Assembly (NCBI GenBank): GCA_018340805.1
Contig: JACMZG010001908.1
Span: 39,395,105 to 39,459,104, forward strand
Direction of reading: 5' to 3'
DNA from: Microvelia longipes
Lineage: Eukaryota > Arthropoda > Insecta > Hemiptera > Veliidae
Length of the DNA: 64,000 bases
Position numbers and translations under genes: made by a program. A model generated the notes under the pieces. That model was not told the DNA's origin. It made no database searches and was given only the letters and a program-made list of their open reading frames with translations. Of the stretch, positions 50,500 to 62,030 are shown one piece after another. Each line of letters starts with the position of its first letter. The stretch's first letter is position 1.

Positions 50500-50995
50500 T
50501 AAAGGTATACACTTGGCCCCAATTTCAACATAATTGGATTATTTTCCAATTTTTTGAAAAACGTACACAAGTTATTCAATAAAATTTGAACTAATTCTGA
50601 TAATGCGATGAAACTTAACACAAAAGTTAGTCTTATACATGACTACATGCGTGCCAAATTTCAAATTGATCTCAAGATTTTTCTGCGTTTTACGATTTTT
50701 TGAGTCATTATTACGGGTTAATGACATGAAAAAATATTTTATGGATTGCACAACTCCAGCTATTCACTGATTTTTGTACCAAGTTTTAACTCCTCTCTAG
50801 CATAATATTAATTGAAGCTACGATAATAACAGATAAATGCACTCACAGCCAACTTTGCAGACAGCCAACTTTGCAGACAGCCAACTTTGTGAAAACCACT
50901 CGGTAGGCATTAAAATACCAGAAATGGATAATTCAGGGGACATCCCGGGTTTCGGATTTTTTGCACACACAATACTTGTCCATTGTTGCCATGTA
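50500..50995 (-). repeat. Interspersed repeat family, near-complete minus copy
   Basis: Reverse order: TTGGATTATTTTCCAATTTT, CGTACACAAGTTATTCAAT, ACTACATGCGTGCCAAATTT, CTGCGTTTTACGA, CTCCTCTCTAGCATAAT and GGGTTTCGGATTTTTTGCAC. The internal AGCCAACTTTGCAGAC segment is tandemly repeated (50845-50890). Confidence 0.82.
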
Positions 50996-52030
50996 TATTT
51001 TTTTTATTTATTTATAACCTTAGCAATAAAGAAGCTCTACACCTAAAGCGCCTTGCTAACATTGTTACATGCTAGCAATTTGTTTTTAAAGCGGTGAGCG
51101 TAAAAAACCACGGTATTACTACAGTGGAGCATGGGCTCATTAATAAAATTAAAAAAAAACTTGCATATATACCTACGGTATAACATAAAAAGTTTGAAGA
51201 AATGATTAGACGAAAATATCTTTCATTATTAATGATATAAAAAAGAAACTACACTCTTTAATAATGAAAAAGGACACCAAATCAAATCACAGCCAGGTAA
51301 CAGATCTTAGTAACGCCAATGCGCTAATAAAACCCCAATGACTTAGTTTAGGCAAGTTTGTATACCCATAGCCAGAGTTAGTTATCAGAGTTAAAGTTAC
51401 CCAAGTGTTAGTATTCCCAAATTTGTGGAGCGTAAGTACTAAGTTAGTTTATCAGAAGAATCATCATCATGAGTCGCATGCGTTCAAAACAATTCACACA
51501 AACTTTTTTCATTCAAAACGATTATATAAAATATCTTTTGTCTTTCGAACGAAAGGTAAATCGTATTGACGGGAAAGTCTATAATTGATACTAATTTACA
51601 AAAAAAAACTAATCAATTTTCTCTTAACCACAATTTCAATATATAAAATTATGAAAAAATACAATTTTCCCCACGATAATTATTATAATTTTCCTATTTC
51701 CTTATCATAATACTCTTTACGAGAAATATATTCCTATCACTATACCTTTTAATTAATTATTTCTAAATGTTGGCCTAAAAAATAATTTAAAACTGATATA
51801 ACAGGTTAATATTGATAAAAAATGATTCAATATGCGTGATAGTAAACTATAAAGAAATAATTAAGCCTTAAAATAATAAATAATACAACTTTATTTTCAG
51901 TGAATTTCCGAAAGAAAAGTGCTTTTAATTTATTCAGAATATCAAATATTTAAAATTTTTCATTGACTCAATGTAAACTTTACCTCAGCATGTTCCTTAC
52001 TTACTGACTTTATAATATTTATTTCGCTTT

Positions 52031-52830
52031 CCTCATTTATACCGTAGGTATATAAGAAAAGTATTGTGTTTGCAAAAAAATCAGAAACCGGGATGTCATC
52101 GGAATTATCCGTTTCAGGTTTTTTTAAGATCTTCTGAGTAATTTTCTCAAAGTTGTCTGTCTATGTGTGTGTGTATAGTCATCGTAGCTCCCAGTGCATA
52201 TATGCTAGAGTGTTAAAAATTTGTACGAAAATCAGACTACAGGTGTACTTGTGCTTTTCAGAAAATAATTATTTTATGACACCATTAACCTGCAATAATA
52301 TCTCAAAACAATCATAAAACGCGGAATAATTTTGCGATGAAATTGAGATTAAGCACGCATGTAGCTATGTAAAAGACTTACATATGTGCCAAGTTTCAAC
52401 TCATCATCAGCATTAGTTTATTTTTTATCGAATGACTTGTGTACGGTTTTTAATAAATTACGAAAAATCAGAAAATAATCCAATTGAGTTGAAATTTGGT
52501 ACAAGTAAAGAACAAGTATAGTATAGTAAGTAAAAGCACAAGTACCTTCACGTAATAAATAAGTACACCAAGTTTGCTCCAATACAACAAGAATATCCAC
52601 ATAAGTTAAACTGTATTGAGAACGCCAGTGCAGTGTAAATACAGAAACGGATATACAATCTCAGAACGAGCGAAGTGAGCCCTAAGAGTTGTTGCAATAA
52701 ACATTTAACGACTTGTACCTTCCGAGGACGAGCGAAGCGAGTCCGACATTGAGAGGATGAGCGTAGTGAATCCGATGTAATGATAAAAAGTTATCATTAC
52801 CGAGGAACCCGTCATATTCCGATTTTTTAC
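52031..52830 (+). repeat. Interspersed repeat family, longest plus copy
   Basis: Contains all blocks: head CCTCATTTATACCGTAGGTA, GAAACCGGGATGTCATCGGA, GTAGCTCCCAGTGCATA, the GTAGCTATG block, GACTTGTGTACGG, CCAATTGAGTTGAAATTTGG. The tail has two GACGAGCGAAGCGAGTCCGA-like motifs, GGATGAGCGTAGTGAATCCG and CCGAGGAACCCGTC. At about 800 bp it is the best guide to the full element in this window. Confidence 0.88.
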
Positions 52831-52904
52831 GTCATATAACAATCATACATAAAATACAATCAATCATAAGTAGTATATTAAATAAAAAGTAATAATAAAT
52901 TAAT

Positions 52905-52972
52905 GTATATATATATAATTATTATATATAATATATATATATATTAATATAATAAATATATATATAATAACA
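52905..52972. repeat. Interrupted (TA)n microsatellite
   Basis: TA repeats with AATTAT interruptions, immediately before a 30-bp direct-repeat copy (see 52976). Confidence 0.9.
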
Positions 52973-52975
52973 TCG

Positions 52976-53007
52976 TTTTTTGATAACATCTTTATCTAAA
53001 AAACATT
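52976..53007 (+). repeat. 30-bp direct repeat, copy 1
   Basis: GTTTTTTGATAACATC followed by TTTATCTAAAAAACA. A near-identical copy lies at 53607-53637, 631 bp away. Confidence 0.6.
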
Positions 53008-53606
53008 GTAATATAATTTATATAAATAAATAAATTAAATGTAGATGTTTTCAAAAAAAGTCTCAGTTAAGGGATAACTGTCAAATTTGTAATATTTTAG
53101 ATTCTAAATTATATAAAAATGATTCTTACTGCCATTAAGAAAATTCGTCCGGATAAAACTGATACAAAACCTATTTTTCGTGAGGTTTCATTTCCAGTGT
53201 CATGAAATGTATAAATAAAGAAACAGAGTCAAAAAAGCAAAGTAACTAAATAAGAGTAAGTCACAATAAGTAATAATAAGTATTTATAAGAAATAATAAA
53301 TAATAATAGTAAAAATAAAAAGACATCATTTGATACAACCGAGTTTTGCAAAACATGAATAGTGTCAAAAATACTTATTAATTAATTAAAATTACTAATA
53401 GTTATTATAAGTAATGGTAAGTAAAAGTAATAAATATTAAACCACAAAACATAATATTAAAAACGTCATCTTTGTTCTTACATACATTAACGGTCAAATG
53501 TATTATTCATCCAAGTTTCAAACCAGGTTAAAATACCAGCAGGTTTAGGGACACGTCCTAGTTTTATATTTAGGGCAAATACTTATTACAGTAACCTTAG
53601 CAAAGG

Positions 53607-53637
53607 GTTTTTTGATAACATCGTTATCTAAAAACAA
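53607..53637 (+). repeat. 30-bp direct repeat, copy 2
   Basis: GTTTTTTGATAACATC followed by GTTATCTAAAAACA, matching copy 1. The pair could flank an old insertion, but no termini are evident. Confidence 0.6.
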
Positions 53638-56600
53638 TGATACTATAAGCTTTTCTCTACACAGTGACATAAACACTTGTCTTATCGCACTACAGCCAAA
53701 CTTTTTAAATAATCAATTACTACCTTTCATTTGTCGTCAAGTTATATCACCTTTTAAAACAAACTATCATTTAATTTATATTCATAAATGCCTAGACTAT
53801 ATTTTAAGCGAATTTTCAAATAAGAAAATATGCTTATGAGGTCAATATTATAAGGAGTACTTCACTATGCGAAGACATTATTTCATATCACTTTACTTAA
53901 CCGCAAACACATATAATGACAATCTAGGTCAAAATAATTTTTATAATATATTTTAAAAATATTTTCAAAAACTATAAAAAAATGCCGACGAACTAGATTT
54001 AAAAATTAATAAAAATAAATTGCAAAATAAAAGCAACATATTAAAGTTTTAAAGAATTTAATATTTTAACAGAAGCTGGTAACGCTAATGACACTGTATT
54101 AACTTTATAAAGGTATATTTACTTACACATATTATACTTTTATGGGTATATTATCTTATATTACTAAAGTTATAATATTATTAATAAACTATGATATTAT
54201 ATATTAAATTCGTTTAAAACTGTATTTATTAATGTAGCTAAAGTAAATACATTACGTAACTAGAATCGAGTTCGTAAAATAGAATATTTAAAAAAAATAA
54301 AACATTTAATAAATAAAAGTTGGTAATAATTATTTATTTAAACTGCTTTACGACAGACTTTGTTAGGAGACGGTAAGGTTATCAATATTGAAATAATAAT
54401 CATATTTAAATTTAGCAAGAATTATAAAAAATAAAATAAAATTGTAACTAGTTATATTATTTTATAGGATTGTAAAAATAAAAAAGGATTTATATTGATA
54501 CTAAATACAATATCAACATAAAACCTTTTTATATTAATTTTACATTAGGGTGTAATAAAATTGAATGACTTCAAAAATCCTGTATTATTATTCAGTTTGT
54601 AATAATAATAACTTGCCATATTAAAATAAATTAAAGAATGATAACAAACAGGCCGAAATTTCGCTTCGTTTTCTTATTCCTCGCCGACGCAGAATCGTTA
54701 GTGATGAATAAATGTTTAAGTGAGAAAGCTGATTAGATTACATAAAGAAAGTAGCAACTTATTTTGTTAGTTTTTTTTTATTACCTAAGCTCGAGTCAAT
54801 GTAAACAAGAATTTTATAAACATGAGTAAAAAAACATTGTGACCACCTTATAAAAACAATTATATAAATAATTTTTTTCGCAAGTTTAAGAAGCAATAGA
54901 AGAATTTAATATCGTAGATAATTTAAATGGGATATGGAGTTGACGGTATCTGATTCTATTTACTATAACTAAAAAATAACTATTTGTTCTCTAATAACTC
55001 TAAATATGAATTTATAATTATGCACCATTCGTAAAGGCTTCAAATTAACACGGTTCCTATAAACTATACTATAGCATATAGCACATTTTCAAATTTATCA
55101 GGAATTGTGCTTAGCCACAGAGAGAGATCTTGGATCAGTAGAGATCTTGGGGGTTTCAGACAATCAAACAAAAATTTTACAATCAATTATGCCAAAAAAC
55201 ATTTTTTAAGACATTTTAACAATTTGAAAATGGTCGGTATTTTGAGACATCGTGTTGTTCTTTCCAGAATCAGTTCTTTCTCTCATCAGACTTCATTTTT
55301 GTACCAAGTTTCATACATTTCAAGTCGTAAGGCCGGTACTGTTTATGCCCGTCCTTCCATAAATACACACAAACGTTAATGTTCATTCGATTTACGGGAG
55401 CTGTAGGGGTTGAAATATTACATTTTTTATTTGATGAAAGAGCCACACTTCTGTCAATTTGCTCCTCTTCCCTGTTATAAGAGAAAGACAAGCGAAATAT
55501 ATAAAGAAAGGCACATGTATGTGTTCTAAATTCTAAGAAATAAATAACAAATTTTTTGTGTCCGTTTTGTTTCAAAGAAATAGAACGGTTTGAAATAGGT
55601 TATTGATAGAATATGGATTAATTCATATAATTTTTGGGTTATTCTTAGAATGTAATCTGGGAGATAATTCTATTGAATTTGCAGCCTTCCTCTCCCTGGT
55701 CGGAAATATGTTAAATCATTTTTATCATAAAAAATAATATGATGATTCGCTTCTTTAATTTTATTACTTTTTTTTTTAATGAGAGCTGTAAATTGTCTTT
55801 TTAATGCCTTAAAAATGTCACTAAACGATTTATTGCTAAGGCGATAAATTCTTTACTTCCAGCTGTAAAATTTTACATTACAGCCGTTACGCAAAATATT
55901 TAATAACTTTTCATTCGCGCTCCCTAAAACAACAGTTTATGCAATATTGCTGTAAAGCGATTACAGCAATCACTGTACTCGCGAGCTTTGGCATGTTTCA
56001 CTTGTCAATAAACAATTTTCTGCAGGATTAAAATATCAATTTACAACCTAGTTACTCATATAATAAAAAATGAGATAATGATTCACTTTTTAAATTTTCT
56101 TTATCTTCAATTGCTAATTATCATCATGATTTATCATTATCATCATTATCATTATGATTTTAAAAATAACTCGTGAAGCACTTATTTATTTTTTTTCAAA
56201 TCCTCACGGTACCGTTCGAGAACCTTTTAACTGCACTAATATGATGAAAATATTATCCTTGATTAACTTTAATTTTAAATTAGATATAATTAAGTTAAAA
56301 TTTTGATGGAATCCTGAATATAAAATTAGCATATTAAATGCCAAAGGCGTTATTTTATTTATAATTCAATGATATAAGCAGTCAGCGTCACAATTTATAT
56401 CATAATAAGGGAATTACGTCAACTGTCCCACATTATAGAATTGCAAATTATTAATTGTATTTAATATGTAGACGGTCTGGTTTAACTGCTTAAGATGGTT
56501 TAAATCTTAATGGGATATCCATGTCAATATGGTTAAAATCCATGTATATTATGTCAACGATCAAAGATTTTCATCAATATATTAACATTAAGTGCGAAAT

Positions 56601-56977
56601 CAAATACAATACAGCTAATTATAGAGCTTCGATATATATACAAATTAAACATAGTAGCGTTACATACATATATTTACCTTAAAAGCTAATTAAACATAAC
56701 TTTAAAATGTATTATCATACACTCAAGTTTATCTAATTACGCATTATCATATTTTATTGACAAAAGGTAACTATAAAGCAAAATTATATGAAATTTCTTT
56801 GAAAGCTGTCATATCAAATTATGCTTGTTATTGACTTATATTATAATTATTCACAATTTTATACATTAATAACTGATTTGAACAATTAACTAAAATTTAT
56901 CAGATGGGCTTAGAAATATAAAAAAAAATATTTATATCTTAAAAACATTACATCATTTTGACACTATTTTTACTTCT

Positions 56978-57690
56978 CCTCATTTACACCGTAAATATGG
57001 GAAAGCAATGTTTTGGGAAAAATCCAAAACCGGGATTTCATCTGATTAATGTTCAGATAAGACCTCCTAAATGGTTTTCACAAAGTTGTCTGTCTTTTTG
57101 TGTGCGTGTCTGTTATCATCGTTATTCTCAGTGTATTTATGCTAGGGAGTTGAAACTTACAAAAATTAACTTTAGGTCTTGTTGTGCTATGTGTAAAATT
57201 ATATTTATAAGACATCACTTACAATAATGACAGCAAAAATATAGAAAATTTAGAAAACGTGAATAAAATGGTCAAACACTTTGAAATGTGGTACACATTT
57301 AGTCATATATAATAGGAACAACATGTGCCAAGTTGCATCTCATAATCAGCATTATTACAATTTTTATCGAATCACTTGCATACGTTTATTTTAAAATGTT
57401 TAAAAAATCGAAAATTAATTCAATTGAGTTGACATTTGGTACAAGGATATTCTTTAGGAAATTAAGTATACTAAGTTTCGTTTCAAGACGGCAAATGCAT
57501 CTACGGTTTTATGATGTATCATAAAAGTTAAGTAGAATCGAGCAAGATCAGTGGCTGGATGGGTGGGAATAAAATAATTTAATTACTGCCTGAGGACAAG
57601 CAAAGCGAGTCCGATGACGTTGGACATTTAGTAATTTGTTTATTCCGACCACGAGCGAAACGAGTCCAAATAGTGAACAAAATTATAATT
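56978..57690 (+). repeat. Interspersed repeat family, plus copy
   Basis: Head CCTCATTTACACCGTAAATA, AAAACCGGGATTTCATCTGA, TGTCTGTTATCATCGTTATT, GCACATTTAGTCATATA, CAATTGAGTTGACATTTGG. The tail has GGACAAGCAAAGCGAGTCCG and CACGAGCGAAACGAGTCC. It lies 0.7 kb inside intron 1 from exon 1. Confidence 0.85.
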
Positions 57691-58400
57691 ATACTATAAT
57701 TTTATTTATTAATTATATTTATAATTTTTATAAATTATTTATAATTTCTTTAATAGGATTTTTTAAAGTCATTCAGAATATTAAAAATAAAATTATTTCA
57801 GTATATTTATTGATTTAAATTAATTAAAAAATAAGCACATTTCTTCGCAAAAAAAGCCTTTTGAACGTTTTTTTATACGCGCAACAGTGTTGCACAATTA
57901 AAATGAACTTAACATAGTATTTACATTATTTCTAGATCAAATTAAAATATTTTTCTTTGACAATACAAAAACAATATTAAACTAATTATAATTACATAAT
58001 AAAGTCTCAACTCAACTATCTTTTGTTGAGCCATTCAGTTTAGCTCAAAATGTCCAAGAAGGTTGACTTAGGGTTTTATTAGATCAGCTGTTGAATTATT
58101 AATATCCAGGTTCTTGAGAGAGAGTTTTATTAAGTAAGGGGAGCAAAAAATTATTATTGTAAAAAATGAAATCACTGTAATGAACATGTTTAAATTAAAT
58201 ATTATTTATCTATATTAGCCGTAATTTAAAGATGTCATTCAATCAAAAGTGAAAATAAAAACTTTAACTTCGATTAATGTAACATTGTATATTATAGTAT
58301 TTATTTAATATAATCATTACTTATAATTGTTAAATTGTTTTTGTCCACATTATAATTAAACTTTTCATTTGATAAATTTTAATTAGGAATAATTAATTAC

Positions 58401-58463
58401 CTGGGAGGATGGAGGAGACGACGTAGAATGGTAATTATATCCGAACTGCGGATATGTTTCCAT
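58401..58463 (-). CDS. Iroquois-class homeobox gene, coding exon 1 (start codon)
   Basis: Minus-strand exon with the presumed initiator ATG at 58461-58463 and 21 codons, beginning METYPQFGYNYHS and ending in Ser-Ser-Gln. It ends in phase 0 at a GT donor (GTAATTAA, at 58399-58400). The N-terminal pattern of an aromatic residue, then QFGY, followed by a Ser/Pro-rich stretch is what Araucan/Caupolican proteins begin with. The reading frame joins exon 2 cleanly. Iroquois proteins are TALE-class homeodomain transcription factors that act in the nucleus; in flies they control notum prepattern, sensory organ and dorsal eye fields. The exon is short and would be missed by an ORF-length filter. Its assignment rests on the start-codon context, the donor site and frame continuity with exons 2 and 3. 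The transcribed 5' end is not defined and upstream ATGs exist in the presumed leader. Confidence 0.8.
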
Positions 58464-58835
58464 TTATAATGTTTATTTAAAATTGTAAATTAGTCCTGAG
58501 GCACTAAATAGATTCACAATAGTGCCGACGGTATACACCTTAACGCACACATGCGCGCAATTAAATGAGCAGTCTAGAGTTTGAATTTGATGTCAACTGA
58601 TCCCCGAACAAAAATTTCTTTCTATACTTATCATTTATTTATATTTTTTAATATTTATATAGAAGTAATTGTTTACTATAAATTAAAAAACTAAACTAAA
58701 AATAAAATAAAAATAAAAACGGAAAATTTAAAAAAAAAGATGCCCCGGTTCACATAAAACGTTCTGTACAAAGGCCGAGAGCCAACTGAAGAGGTAACGG
58801 TGGCTGCACTCTAGCGAGGAAATCCAGAACTAATT

Positions 58836-58880
58836 CTTTAAACTAAGCGCCGCCTTTTTTGGCTCATATAAACCAATGAA
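58836..58880 (-). promoter_or_regulatory. Candidate core promoter of the Iroquois gene
   Basis: On the minus strand, about 400 bp upstream of the start codon, an ATTGG (inverted CCAAT) precedes TTTATATG at 58872-58865. About 26-28 bases further on is TTAGTTT, an initiator-like sequence with its A at 58844. The spacing is right for a TATA box and transcription start. It would give a 5' leader of roughly 380 nt (58464-58844). I see no downstream promoter element match, and the TATA variant is not ideal. In AT-rich DNA such matches occur by chance, so this is only a candidate. Confidence 0.3.
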
Positions 58881-58987
58881 AATGGGTTGTTTATGCAGTT
58901 ATAGTAACGCCCTCTGTGTTGCTCTACCACTCATGTACTATATACAGCTGTACAAAAACCCACACTGTTACACTATTGCACATCAAG

Positions 58988-59007
58988 AGGGGGGGGAACT
59001 CCCCCCC
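58988..59007. promoter_or_regulatory. G8/C7 hairpin with a kappaB-like core upstream of the promoter
   Basis: Eight G's (58989-58996), a 4-base AACT and seven C's (59001-59007) form a perfect 7-bp GC hairpin in an otherwise very AT-rich region. The core GGGGAACTCC fits the Rel/NF-kB consensus GGGRNWYYCC. It lies about 150 bp upstream of the candidate transcription start. It could be a Dorsal/Rel binding site, a structural element or a chance GC tract. Confidence 0.3.
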
Positions 59008-59344
59008 TACACACTAGAATGCTTGTTATGTAAATTGTTTAACAACCTAAGAGCAGATTTTTTTTTCTTTTTCTAACTAAAACAAACTTTTTTTTAATAT
59101 GATACAATTTTAAGGCAAATTGGAAAAAGCAAGTAAACATACAGTTTATACATTTATATAATTATCATTACTTCATTCTATGTTATTTCTTTCTTATCGA
59201 TTTTTAGTTATTTTAGCTAATTTTTTTTATCATATCTATCTTATTAATTATAATACTTGTCTCTAGGCTCTACCAATTTTTTTTAAACTATTGTAATTTG
59301 ATTTTTTATTTTATACATTATTACATTATTTATGTAAGGAATCG

Positions 59345-59745
59345 AAGAAAAGAGTCCCTCCACAAAAACAATAGTTCATTGGCCTCATGTTAGGTTGAAA
59401 GCGCTTTGCCAATAAAATATTATTTTTGTGGAGAGTCTCTCCACAAAAACAACAGTTTATTGGCCTCATGTTAGGTTGAAAGCGCTTTGCCAATAAAATA
59501 TTATTTTTGTGGAGTCTCTCCACAAAAACAATAGCTTACTACAACAGTACAATAGTTAACTATTGTTTTTGTGGAGAGACTCCACAAAAATAATAGTTTA
59601 TTGGCCTCATGTTAGGTTGAAAGCGCTTTGCCAATAAAATATTATTTTTGTGGAGTCTCTCCACAAAAACAATAGTTTATTGACCTCATGTTAGGGTTGA
59701 AAGCGCTTTGCCAATAAACAATTTATTTTTTGTGGAGAGACTCTT
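59345..59745. mobile_element. Tandem array of four 81-bp foldback units
   Basis: A unit of CTCCACAAAAACAATAGTTT, ATTGGCCTCATG, TTAGGTTGAAAGCGCTTTGC and the inverted arm AATATTATTTTTGTGGAG occurs with TTGGCCTC/TTGACCTC starts at 59379, 59460, 59601 and 59680. The period is 81 bp except for an inserted inverted fragment at 59520-59570. The block is bounded by AAAGAGTCCCTCCAC and GTGGAGAGACTCTTTTT, the same terminus as the foldback at 5659-5889. This suggests repeated self-insertion or tandem amplification of one small element. Confidence 0.85.
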
Positions 59746-61342
59746 TTTCTTTAGTTCCTAGTATGAATAACTCCACTTGTGCTCAATCTCATTAAAATTA
59801 TTTATACATTTTTAAATAATTAAAAGAATATTTAATACTTAAGATATTAATTAAATTATAAATTAAATATTCTAATAAACTCATTTTAAGTAGATTTTTA
59901 TTTAATTCTCAATTAAATGATTTCTTTATTATTTTAACTAACCTCTAGCATAAGACATTTATTTTTTCTGTTTCTTGTGATTTTTTAATTGAGACATTTT
60001 TTAATTGATATATATTTCTATATTTTTTTCTAAAAAAATGTCTTCTATATTTCTTTTTCTTTTCTTCTTCTTTTCTATATTTTCATCTATATTTCTATAT
60101 TTTGTTTCTATTTCTATATTTTTAATTGAGACATTTAATTTTTCCCAGTTTCTTGTGATTTTTTTATCTTTTATTTATAAATATTTATATATTTAGTTTT
60201 ATTAATTTTTTGATAAATCATTACATTACTTTATTATATCTCATATTTTTTGTAATTAATTTATAGGCTTCCAGTGTGATTCCCATACCTATAAAATATA
60301 ACAAACAACTATAGTAAAAAATGATTGGAGTCTAGTTAACTAAGCAAGATATGTTCAAAGCCAGGGTTAATTATCAGATACCTCTAACTCAAGTTATCTA
60401 CAACCATTGTTTATCTAGTTAGTAAGTTTTTTAAATCAAAATAATCCATCACATACACACATACCTATACTGTAAAAAAAGGAAAATTCTTTTAGTGCTC
60501 GTTAGATTACTTCTCAGATACCTATTCTAGTCTTGCTTCTAATTTGTTTCAATTAATTCTTTATCATTATTTTTTTCTAGTATCCTTTTTAAGTCGTTTC
60601 ATTATTTAATCTTTTAATACTACAGTAAATATTCATTTAAATTTTTGAATTTTTATGTGTTTATATTTTTAAAAGTTTTTACTTTTAATTCCTATAATTT
60701 AAAACACAATATCAAAATCAGAAAATCCAACATAAAACATTTCATTGCATTGTTTTTAGACCACATTATTTCATTTATTTTTATTAAATACTATTAACCT
60801 AATTTAACAAAACGTATATACATAATTTTTTACACCAAAGAAAGGTAATAATGTAAAAATAGATAAAATAAAATATACATATTATGGAATAGATAAGTTA
60901 TAATTAACCATACGGGAATGGCTCCCGGAAACACTAGGAATTTCATTTATTTTGTTTAAAATATATATATTTGTTTTAATTTTAACTCGATCTTCTAATG
61001 AAAAATAAAAAGATATAATTCCGAATAAAAAATTTCCATACCAAACAGAAAATTGTATTTATACGTTTATTTAATTTATATAACTGTCGGTAAGTTAACA
61101 AATAGATTTTTTTTTTTTAAATTGGATAATATGATCCACAGTAATCTATTCAGACAGTATCCTAATAAACATTAACAATAAATAGTCCTAATGCCTGATC
61201 ATGACTAGTTGTTCTAACTAAAACTAAATCATAAGCGTATTATTCCAATAAATTTTGCTAAAATGTATAAATAAAATTAATATAATCCATTTAAATAAAA
61301 TATGTTTATATAGTATTAAAAATTAGAACATAATTGTCATGT

Positions 61343-61360
61343 ATTATAATATATTATATC

Positions 61361-61411
<51 letters not shown>

Positions 61412-61420
61412 TATATATGT
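61343..61420. repeat. (TA)n microsatellite
   Basis: About 75 bp of TA with one central TAT interruption. Confidence 0.95.
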
Positions 61421-61859
61421 TACTTTAGCCTTAAAGTTTCAAAAATTCATTGTTTTGGAAATTTTGGAAATTCATATGAGATTGAGTTTGTCTTATTGCT
61501 ATCATTGAGATACGTATTCTCACTTAAGCCAACTCGGTAAGTAAGTAAGTGCCAACTTAGTTGGTTTATTTTATTTATAAATAAACCCATTGACCGTGTT
61601 TTTTTAATATTGCCGTAGAGTACCAATCAATGGAAATTATAAATCTTTACATACAAGTATAAAAACTAAAAGAACCGCAAGTAGCAAAAAACTGAAATTA
61701 ACTTTAACTACAGCAATATTTTAAAGCTAGGAACCTATTTTTACTAGGAAAAAGACCCAAAAGTAAAATAAAATAAAAAAGGGCCGACCTTGACCTAAGG
61801 ACCACAAAAAGTTTGGAGTGACATATTTTTTTTTTATTGTTTTACTTTTTATATTGATG

Positions 61860-62030
61860 TCTGTTAAGATAGAGTAAGGGATATCACGTCCCTATAGGAG
61901 ACACAGGGAGACGATATCGTGTCACGTGTGACAAAATCTTTATCACGTTAGAGTGATAAAACTCCATGATATCTGTCAAAGTGATAACATCTGTGAAATA
62001 TAGGAGTGGCGCCAAAGTCTGGCGCTAGAC
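61860..62030. promoter_or_regulatory. Candidate upstream enhancer: GATA and E-box cluster
   Basis: About 3 kb upstream of the presumptive promoter this block has the GATA-type cores AGATAG, TTATCA, TGATAA and TGATAA. It also has the palindromic E-box CACGTG inside GTCACGTGTGAC, the hairpin TTTATCAC/GTGATAAA, and a TGGCGCCA...TGGCGCTA pair. The GATA factor Pannier is an established regulator of the fly Iroquois complex, which makes the cluster worth noting. In AT-rich DNA some of these matches are expected by chance. Confidence 0.3.

Larger units (their letters stand above)
30110..58400 (-). other. Iroquois intron 1 (28.3 kb)
   Basis: The intron is bounded by the GT donor of exon 1 and the TTTTTACAG acceptor of exon 2. 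No additional conserved exon is recognisable. The contents listed separately are several copies of the interspersed repeat family, an 8-bp-TSD hAT element, a GTAT-flanked foldback element, a second foldback near 48.7 kb, (TA)n tracts, a tandem-repeat ORF at 41.0 kb and a minisatellite at 34.4-35.0 kb. Long stretches (for example 32.1-34.4, 35.0-37.1, 38.2-40.9, 53.1-56.9 kb) are featureless AT-rich sequence by eye. Long introns that harbour enhancers are typical of insect Iroquois genes, so less AT-rich islands here are candidate regulatory DNA. Confidence 0.85.

Noticed and set aside
55107..55575. Overlapping 90- and 101-codon ORFs on opposite strands
   Set aside because: No protein family recognised. 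The middle (TTTTGTACCAAGTTTCATAC) looks like a degenerate repeat segment and the frames are antisense shadows of each other.
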